A stretch of DNA of 14,137 nt from Paramecium sonneborni (lineage: Eukaryota; Ciliophora; Oligohymenophorea; Peniculida; Parameciidae), in the NCBI GenBank assembly GCA_905182985.1, contig CAJJDN010000350.1:1-14137 (forward strand). The letters are read 5' to 3'. Shown in pieces: positions 7,566 through 14,137 of this stretch. Every line of letters starts with the position of its first letter. Position 1 is the stretch's first letter. Under the pieces are notes generated by a model, which saw nothing but the letters and a program-made list of their open reading frames with translations, searched no databases and was not told the origin of the DNA. The position numbers were made by a program, and so were the translations under genes.

Positions 7566-9236
7566 ATGATTATCATACTCTTAGAAATCTATGGGATTTG
7601 GGCATTTTGTTTGAATTAATACACCAGAGTATAAGATATTTCTTTGTACCCAACAGTTGGTGAATTTTATTCATACTATTTGGAAAGTTTTCTAAGTGAA
7701 ACTTAATTAATGTGCAAAATGCATCCTTAAGTTCCAAATGTATAATTAATCAATCAATGCAAAAAAATATCCTAAATAAAAGGAAATTGTATATTATAAA
7801 GTATATATTTATAGAATTTAAATCAATGTCATCAAATACTACACATTTTGGTACTTTGACTAATAACAATGAAGTAATAATATATGAGTGGAAGAATTAA
7901 AGGATTCAATAAATTGGCTAATATGTGCCAATTGATTCTTCATTTAATTGTTATAACATCCTTTTGTCTAAAGATTTTTCTATTTTGATAGATTGCTATT
8001 ATAATAATGAATTCTTTTTAATTCAATTAATAGATGAATAATCAATAATTACTTATTAAATAGAAGCAATTGCACCTACAAAAACTAAAATATAATCATT
8101 ATAAATGGAACAAATGCTTTTATAGTATATGCATAATATTTTAAAAATTATTCAATACTATCTTTATTTTCATTATCTTTTTTTAATTAAAGTAGCTTAA
8201 ATAACTATTTTGTCGATTTTGATATCACAATTACAATAAGTCCAAATATTTATGCAATTACTTCTCAAGAGATTTTCTAATTATTTATATCTTCAGATGG
8301 TCAATTTTATTAAAAAACTAATTTTACTAATTATTTTATAACTAATTCATAATGTGATTAAATATATTTATAAAATTCATAAAATTATCCTTTTAGTAAT
8401 AATTTTTACATTTCCTGCTTACTTTTATTTGGATGTGATAATAACATAATAAACACAGAGAATGATTAAGGTGAATCATCCTTTCAAAATATACTCTTAA
8501 ATAATCAATTTATAATTTATTAGTTTATTGATAAAATAATAATTAAAGAAAAATATGCAGAAATTTTTATTAATATTAGTTAAATCAGACAAGTAATTCC
8601 TTATTATATTTAAATTCTGATAAGGAATTATTTTCTTTTGATTAAGATATTATTGCTTATAAAATTTAGATTACATCTTTATAAGTTAACTTAACTCATA
8701 TGGAAAATGCTGGAAGTAATTATACCTTTTCGCTTGAATGTATGAATAAAGGCTTAGAAGGTTTAAAAAATTTTTACACATACACTAATTTCTTTATTTA
8801 AGTCTTACCTAAAAATGATACCAATATTTATGTAATGTTTATTTAAGATTACACATAATATTACATCTCATCTAACTTTCGGAGACAAATCTTTTTTTGA
8901 GTTTTTCAGGATAATTATTATAATATAAATTAAATCCAAATGGATATCCTAGTAGTAATATGAATAAAACAAAAAAGACTTATCTATGTATGGATTAACC
9001 ATTGAAATAAATAGTAATTATTTAAATTATACTAAATATTCTAATATATGTATTCTTTATCTTATTATTAATTCTTATGTGTAAAAATTACCTTTCATAT
9101 CAGAGTTTTTTATGAATATTATTTTCTTAGTAATTTTGAAAATACATTTAATAATATGTATGATTATTTTTATAATGAGTTGAAATATAATACAAGCATA
9201 ATTTTTTTGTAAATTACTTAATTAAATTATCATTGA
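7566..9236 (+). CDS. Putative secreted or surface protein with signal peptide, about 530 residues, four single-base frame breaks
   Basis: ATG at 7566 opens MIIILLEIYGIWAFC, a short hydrophobic signal-peptide-like N-terminus, followed by YPTVGEFYSYYLESFLSETQ. A 26-nt phase-1 intron (7789-7814) joins KKISQIKGN to QFKSMSSNTTHFG. A second candidate intron of 32 nt (8593-8624) joins NISQIRQ to ELFSFDQD. The body is Asn/Tyr/Phe-rich and predicted mostly beta (NNNEVIIYEWKN, LIDCYYNNEFFLIQL, NGTNAFIVYAQYF, FISSDGQFYQKTNF, CLLLFGCDNN, NYTFSLECMNKG, LQYKLNPNGYPSSN), with many N-x-S/T sites, as in large ciliate extracellular families; no named domain is recognised. No TGA interrupts the assembled frame before 9234-9236. 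Four shifts all look like one missing base: about 8092, the T7 run at 8892-8898, the A6 run at 8971-8976 and the T6 run at 9106-9111. Sequencing error or very recent decay are both possible. Confidence 0.6.
7789..7814 (+). other. 26-nt intron in secreted-protein gene
   Basis: GTATAT...TTATAG, phase 1. It connects the signal-peptide exon (7566-7788) in frame to the next exon. Confidence 0.6.
8593..8624 (+). other. Candidate 32-nt intron in secreted-protein gene
   Basis: GTAATT...GATAAG, phase 0. It is longer than the others, with a TAAG rather than TAG-type end, so it is less certain. Removal restores the frame for the next 90 codons. Confidence 0.4.
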
Positions 9237-9318
9237 ATAAAAACTTTTTTTTGGAAAATGAATAAAAAGAATATTATATTTCAATGATTAAGTGAATAAT
9301 TTAGAAAACTTAAACAAA

Positions 9319-9815
9319 ATGATTAACTCCTCAATTAAAATTAGAATAGGAAAGTTAATTTCTGAAATAAGTTTAAATAGAATATTAATTAAAAAATTAA
9401 AAATATCATGTAAAGTTAAAGTAATATTTAATTAAGCAAGGCAAAAGAGTGAATAATAATATGAATTCCCTACTTCAGAATGGTTCACAATTTAGTTTGT
9501 TCTTATGTTTTTATGACATATAAAACAAAAGGTTTATTGTATAGCATTATGATCAAGAGGATAGGCAATTCCCTAACTTGAATTATCCGTTTAGAACTTG
9601 AAGGGAGATTTATTTTGTTGGCATAGCTGCATTGTAAAACTCTGTTCAAAATCAAAACCAAGTCAGAATATCTATTGTGAATTAGTGCCAAAAAATTAAA
9701 CTTCATTTTTTTTAACAAGCCACTAAATCAGAGTTCACTAAACTTTTGGCCAAGCCCTTCAATACAACCAAGGATGAGGAGCATCTTCTGTGGGTATGTT
9801 CATCTCTTTTAGTAT
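9319..9815 (+). pseudogene. Unrecognised coding remnant
   Basis: A single plus frame reads YEFPTSEWFTIQFVLMF, KQKVYCIAL, SRGQAIPQLELSVQNLKG, DLFCWHSCIVKLC, QNIYCELVPKNQTSFFL and RVHQTFGQALQYNQG, then GASSVGMFIS, with in-frame TGAs at 9514, 9550 and 9775. The alternation of hydrophobic strands and the FPTSEWFTIQF start recall a laminin-G/concanavalin-A-like sandwich domain of ciliate surface proteins, but this is weak. The part from about 9540 to 9790 is less AT-rich than its flanks, as expected of coding sequence. A possible 19-nt intron (GTATGT...TTTAG) lies near the end. It could be a detached 3' portion of the upstream secreted-protein gene or a separate gene. The open minus frame over the same bases is taken as a shadow. 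Confidence 0.4.
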
Positions 9816-10332
9816 AATCCATTTAAATTTAATTTAAAAAGTATAATTTATATTTTGTAATAAAAATACAACAATTAATTTAATCAAACATTTTTTAATT
9901 CATTCATCCAATAAATTTTAATTATTATTAAACAACTATTTAAGCCTATTAAGGACGCTGCGTGAGAAATATATCTTTATAATTAAAATTAAATAATTTA
10001 GACTTAAAATGAATTTCGAAAGTCAATTGACGTTCCCAATATCACCAATGTTTTATTTTCTAAATTTTAATCTAATGCATAAATTGCCAAGTTAATATTC
10101 GTATTTCTCTCATATTTATTTAAAAATAAGAAGTAATTATTGGTTATAAGTTTACTATCATATCTACTAATTTCAGAAACCATTTTTTTTGTCTTATTTA
10201 TTATATAAAGGGAATGTTTATTTAAAGGTTTCTCATGTAAATTAATTATTTACTAATACTGAAATTATTAAAATTCTGTTATAAATATTTTTAATGAATT
10301 ATATGGTCTTTCTTTTAAAAATAATAAAATAA
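9816..10332. other. AT-rich stretch, no supported gene
   Basis: No convincing frame on either strand; only a brief less AT-rich patch near 9950-9965. Confidence 0.4.
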
Positions 10333-10888
10333 ATGGCAGTCATACAGATAATAAATCGATTATATGAAGAAGAATTGGCATGATTTGATTAAAACACAGC
10401 CAATTCATTAAGAACTTTGTAATAAGAAAAGTAGATTATGGATTTAAGGAAATAGGTTAAGTCTATAAATAAAAACAAATAATATTTGAACAATTTAAAC
10501 TAGTTTTTAGAATTTGTTTGCACTTTTAACCATTAAAATCTAAAAAATCTCACAAAAGATTAATATGACCCGCCCTCATAATCATAAGGGTTATTAAAGT
10601 GTCTTAAGAGCTGATTCTTTATTGTTATCAAATAACATTACAAGAATTTTAAGATATCATATCCAATTCTAATAAGACTTCTATTGATAACTATTTTAAA
10701 GCAATTCAAAAAAATATTTTCAATTTCTTCATTATGGCGTATTCAATTTATTTAAATTATTCAGAGAGTTGTTTAAAGCTTTTATTTAGGTAAAACTATT
10801 TATTTACATTTTTATTTTTCATTAAAGAATATATATTATTTCTATTATTATTGTCTTATTGTTTTATCTATATTAAGTAACAATTTGA
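10333..10888 (+). pseudogene. Unrecognised helical protein remnant
   Basis: ATG at 10333 opens MAVIQIINRLYEEELA, then TGA at 10381-10383, then 76 clean codons including NTANSLRTLQQEKQIMDLRK, YLNNLNQFLEFVCTFNHQN and DQYDPPSQSQGLLKCLKS. A shift near 10608 continues as ADSLLLSNNITRILRYHIQF, a TGA at 10685, then KYFQFLHYGVFNLFKLFREL and FKAFIQ. The pattern of amphipathic helices suggests a helical-repeat or coiled-coil protein; no family is recognised. The frame after the shift stays open to 10888, but the protein-like part ends near 10790. Confidence 0.35.
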
Positions 10889-11043
10889 ATATCAGCAGAT
10901 TCTTCATTACGTTAAGAAAATTAAAAGAAACAAAAATAGCATCTGGATTAAATTAGTTGACATAAATAGCACTAAGATTGTGTAAACTAAATATAGACAT
11001 ATAAATTTATATGATTGCATACATTCCAAGCTTTAGGGTCTAA

Positions 11044-11256
11044 TCAGGTAATGGTAAGATGCCCTTCATCTTTACAAGGCCTCAAACATAGGTTTGAATA
11101 TCGCCTATTATAGCTGAGAGTACAGTTAGTACAAAACATATTTAAGCTTTTATAAAAGCCTCTTTGATCATAATAATAGATATTAAGGCATATAAAACTA
11201 TAGATATTGTTAAATATTGGGTAATTTATGAGACATACTAAATTATAAATAATCAT
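11044..11256. other. Stretch open on both strands, coding status unclear
   Basis: The plus strand reads VMVRCPSSLQGLKHRFEYRL and then LQLRVQLVQNIFKLLQKPL before TGA. The minus strand reads a 70-codon frame ending SYNRRYSNLCLRPCKDEGHL. Neither matches a family I know. This interval is less AT-rich than its surroundings, so a coding remnant on one strand is plausible. Confidence 0.15.
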
Positions 11257-11774
11257 TTTTTTTTGGTTCTGTAGCTAAATTAAAGATTAAAAACAAAGCG
11301 AAACGATAGCCATAATTAAAAGAAAATATTGCAGCATGTCTTCTTGTAATTCCTTTCAACTATTTTAAAGTCATCAAACTTCGTTATAAATTAAATTGTG
11401 TTAAAATATAAACATAATATAATTAATAAATACAAAAGAATCAAATTGTTGTTGAAAACTTAGATTATATTGACCACAAAAATTTTATTATATGTAATTG
11501 ATGTAATTTTAGATATTCTATATTTTATATAATATATTTATCATGCACACAAAAAGATAGCTGTTGATTCGTAATTAAATTAGTCTGCATACATTTTTTT
11601 TTTTTAATAATTATATAATTTGTGTATAAGTTACATATCAGCTACAATAAAATTTTAAATTTCAATCAGCATTTTTAGTTTTCTATTATTTATAATATCA
11701 AACAAATGTATTTTAAATCTAAAATATTGCACTTGGTTTTTTCAACATAAATAAAATTTACATAAACAAGTATA
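11257..11774. other. AT-rich stretch, nothing recognised
   Basis: Homopolymer T and A runs and short AT repeats only; no gene or element can be supported. Confidence 0.4.
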
Positions 11775-12242
11775 TTAGCAGCTTTAGTATAATCTTTTAA
11801 ATATTGATTTAGCAGCTTTAGTATAATCTTTTAAATATTGGCTATTTTTCGGTCATTTGAGATTTGCAAAATAAAATTACTCTCACCTAAGATTTTTTAG
11901 TGTTATTACAATTAGACATTAAGCATAAAAACCATTTTTATACAATCAAATTATGAAAATACAATTTTATATAAGTTCTCATTATTTACAATAGCACTAA
12001 TATTTCTGGCTAATTATACTGCGCTTTTACAATTACACATTATTCTTATTATTCTGAATCTTGATTCCATTATCCTTTTGATTAAGGAGGAGGTCCTTAC
12101 GGTTTTTATCCTTGACCTTGGCCCTAACCTTAGCCTTGACCTTATCCTTACTATCCTTATCCTTGTCCTTATCCTTGCTATCCTTATTATCCTTGTCCTT
12201 ATCCTTGTTATCCTTATCCTTACTATCCTTATCCTTGGCTTA
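11698..12242 (-). other. Open minus frame with Gly-Gln repeat, possible gene fragment
   Basis: From the hexamer tract leftwards, one minus frame has no TGA for about 180 codons. It reads alternating Gly-Gln (GQGQQGQGQQ...), then GQKPQGPPPQSKGQWNQ and DSEQQEQCVIVKAQYNQPE, ending at TGA 11698-11700. Gly/Gln/Pro-rich tracts are common in ciliate proteins, and the proline run directly after the tract is suggestive. The remainder crosses the 34-bp duplication and is not recognised. With only one stop codon, an open frame of this length can arise by chance. Confidence 0.25.
11775..11840. repeat. 34-bp tandem duplication
   Basis: Two identical 32-bp copies (11775-11806 and 11809-11840), each beginning TTAGCAGCTTTAGT, with 2 bp between. 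The lack of any difference between copies in such AT-rich DNA points to a recent duplication, or to an assembly artefact. Confidence 0.9.
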
Positions 12243-12298
12243 TCCCATTTACATTTACCCTTATCCTTATCCAATTTACCCTTATCCTTATCCCATCG
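12078..12298. repeat. Degenerate hexamer minisatellite (CCTTAT/CCTTGT type)
   Basis: About 30 imperfect copies of a 6-bp unit, mainly TCCTTA and TCCTTG, with sub-blocks containing CCAATT and CCCATT near the right end. The right end meets the kinase coding sequence abruptly at about 12298. On the plus strand in the kinase frame the last part reads YPYPYPIYPYPYPIGP; on the minus strand it reads Gly-Gln. It is not the Paramecium telomere repeat (CCCCAA/CCCAAA). The long standard-code frames on both strands here are by-products of the repeat. Confidence 0.85.
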
Positions 12299-12300
12299 GC

Positions 12301-14137
12301 CCTTGTGTTGAACTTCATGAATTGGGATTTTTTCACAGAGATTTAAAACCAGAAAATTTTGTATATATTAATAAACCAAACAATGAAAAAATTGTTAAAT
12401 TGATTAGTTAAAGAAACCTCAAATAAGTTGATGTCAACTGGTTTTATTGGATCAACATGTTATATTGCACCAGAGGTATTAGCAAATTAAAACACTTTTT
12501 ATAACAAATCAGTTGATATTTGGTCTTTGGGAGTCATTTGGTATGAAATGTTAACACAAGAAACATTTTTCTAAGGTAACATTAATTTATAATTTTAGGT
12601 AATGATTAAAAGAAAGTTTATAAAAATATTTTATCAATCACTTAAGAAGAGATTGAATCCGTAATTTAAAATAATAAAAAGATAAAACAAGAAGAAAAAG
12701 ATTTGATTTCAAAGATGCTCAAAAAAAATCAATTCAAAGAATTCAATTAAAAGATATATTGACAGCTTATAACCAAAGAATTTAAAATCACTAATCATTT
12801 TAATTAAATAATAAATTTATGCAAAATTAATTCTCATAAAAACCATTCTTATTTTCTACTGTAAAACCATAACCTTTAAATAAGATGTAATTTATTGATT
12901 AACCAATATAACCTTAATAATTTTTAAAATAATAAAATTAGTTTTTATAATAATCAAAATTTTAGAATTAAAAAGAAGAATAAGAAACAATTAAATAATA
13001 ATAGGAGTTATTAAAACTGAAATAAAAATAAGAAAAGGAAGAATAAGAAAAAAGATAAAAATAAGAAAAGGAGGAATAAGAGAGAAACAGATAATAATAG
13101 TTATTAGAACTAAAATAAAAATAAGAAAAGGAAGAATAAGAAAAAAAAAGATAAGAGGAAACATAAAAGATTTAATTAGAGTTAAAAAAGAATATGGAAG
13201 AAGAATATAGAATAAAAATTTAATAATTTGAATATAAGAAATTACTAGAAATGTAATAAATGAAAAGATAAATTGAAAACTAGAAAGCAAAAGAACTTGA
13301 TGATGAATTAAAAAAGATTTACTAATAATAGAAATTAGAATTTGAAGATTAAATAAAATAAAAATAATAAGAATTAATTGCACAACAATAAAAGGCTCAA
13401 TAATAAGAATAAGATACAAAATAGTTAGCTGAAATGTAAATCTAGTAATCAATATAGTTTTACAATCAACTGAATTAATTTAAAAAATAGATAGAATAAA
13501 ATTAATAATAATATATTGAATAATATAAATAAAGGGAGCAATAGTAAAGAGAGTAAGAAATTAAAATATAATTAGAAACTTTTGAAGAAGACCTTAAAAA
13601 ATAATTAGAAATAGAAATTTAAAATAAGTATTTGCTAGAATATTCAAAAAAAGTAGATTAATTGGAACAAAACTAAGTTTAAGTAAATTTAAAATAATTA
13701 GAAGAAAAAAAATAATCATTGTTAATTCTATTTTAATCGTAATACAATGCTATTTCAATTTTTATATCAAATCTAAACTAAAAATTATAGATAATAAAAA
13801 ATATTGAAACTTAAGATTAAATGAAAACTGAGTTGATTACTATCATAAATAATTAAATCTAAAAATAAAATTAAACACTCAAAGAAAATGAAGATAGAAA
13901 ATAGAATATATAAAATGCTTTTTAATAAGAGTAACTTAGAGGATAGGATAATTATATAACTTAGGAAATTTAATAAAATATATAAGAATAAAATAAGTTT
14001 ATTAATTAGATTGAAGATAAATAAATGTTACTTTTAAAGTAAGTAAATGATAGATAAAAGATTGAATATTAAAAAATGAAACATGAAAAAGAAATGGACC
14101 AATTAAATAATGAAAAACAAAAATTTGAAAAATAATT
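12301..14137 (+). pseudogene. Protein kinase lacking N-lobe and DFG, fused to a long coiled coil; runs off the right edge
   Basis: The kinase C-lobe is clear: VELHELGFFHRDLKPENFV (catalytic loop at 12334-12360), GSTCYIAPEVL (APE near 12467-12475), KSVDIWSLGVIWYEML, then a 23-nt intron (12576-12598) inside FFQGND, EEKDLISKML and RIQLKDIL. The class is CAMK/ULK-like, as is common in ciliates. Subdomains I-V (glycine loop, Lys, Glu) are absent; the hexamer tract occupies their place. The Mg-binding DFG is missing: KLI is followed out of frame by LVKETSNKL, consistent with loss of 11 nt between GATT repeats at about 12402-12408. One base is missing in the A8 run 12721-12728. From 12738 to the window end (466 codons) there is no TGA. 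The sequence becomes a Gln/Glu/Lys coiled coil, for example QELLKLKQKQEKEEQEKRQK and LLEMQQMKRQIENQKAKELD, typical of a cytoskeletal or scaffold tail. Confidence 0.8.
12576..12598 (+). other. 23-nt intron in kinase
   Basis: GTAACA...TTTTAG, phase 1. It joins the C-lobe segment ending TQETFFQG to NDQKKVYKNIL, which kinase spacing supports. Confidence 0.7.

Noticed and set aside
9503..9718. 71-codon minus-strand frame
   Set aside because: The plus strand over the same bases gives a better protein-like reading with conserved-looking Cys and Trp; the minus frame is taken as a shadow.
12078..12298. Internal telomere repeat
   Set aside because: The unit is CCTTAT/CCTTGT, not the CCCCAA/CCCAAA repeats of Paramecium or Tetrahymena telomeres.
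12014..12411. Long Leu/Ser/Ile/Arg repeat proteins on both strands
   Set aside because: These are products of the 6-bp repeat, which stays open in several frames; only the last part of the plus frame (from about 12301) belongs to a real domain.
13141..13149. Frameshift in the A9 run of the coiled coil
   Set aside because: Careful counting shows the frame is continuous through the run from 12738 to the window end.
12991..13452. 153-codon hydrophobic minus-strand standard-code frame
   Set aside because: It is the reverse complement of the Gln/Glu/Lys coiled coil of the kinase gene; AAA/GAA/TAA codons give Phe/Phe/Leu-like runs on the other strand.
1..14137. Internal eliminated sequences (TA-bounded IESs)
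   Set aside because: Frame interruptions are explained by GT..AG introns, single-base shifts or TGAs; no TA-bounded insert whose removal restores a frame could be demonstrated by eye.
1..14137. CRISPR array, rRNA, tRNA or bacterial operon
   Set aside because: No regularly spaced direct repeats, no tRNA T-arm motif and no ribosome-binding-site pattern were seen; the code and introns are eukaryotic.

Overview
The window reads as a ciliate nuclear genome, most likely Paramecium or a close relative. Conserved protein families can be followed only if TAA and TAG are read as glutamine and TGA as the sole stop (for example Gln-Gln in the PLRG1 WD40 segment and the Gln-rich coiled coil at the right end). 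Genes are interrupted by tiny GT..AG introns of 22-32 nt whose removal restores the frame, which is the Paramecium hallmark. The DNA is very AT-rich. Standard-code open frames are therefore misleading, and none of the real genes is a simple standard-code ORF.

Layout, left to right: a decayed tetratricopeptide-repeat (TPR) gene on the minus strand (503-1735); a small GC-richer island with a weak helix-turn-helix-like reading (2117-2290); a minus-strand 127-codon gene with a B-box-like Cys/His cluster (2397-2780); an unrecognised decayed plus-strand gene (2990-4425) running straight into a 3' fragment of the spliceosomal WD40 gene PLRG1/PRP46 (4432-5040); a convergent, apparently intact 254-residue Myb/SANT-like gene with one intron (5032-5819, minus); an unrecognised small minus-strand gene with a clear start and intron but in-frame TGAs (6356-6998); a plus-strand gene for a putative secreted or surface protein (7566-9236); two unrecognised coding remnants (9319-9815 and 10333-10888); a 34-bp tandem duplication (11775-11840); a hexamer minisatellite (about 12078-12298); and a protein kinase lacking its N-lobe and DFG motif, followed by a long intact coiled coil that leaves the right edge (12301-14137).

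The genes do not form a pathway. The window is notable for the mixture of states. Some reading frames are clean (Myb-like, B-box-like, the kinase coiled coil). Some are broken mainly by single-base losses, mostly in A or T runs (secreted protein), which could be sequencing errors. Others carry in-frame TGAs, lost splice sites or internal deletions and look like true pseudogenes (TPR, PLRG1, 2990-4425). This would fit a gene-remnant-rich region such as germline-limited or subtelomeric DNA, but that placement is inference. No rRNA, tRNA, CRISPR array or recognisable complete transposon was seen.
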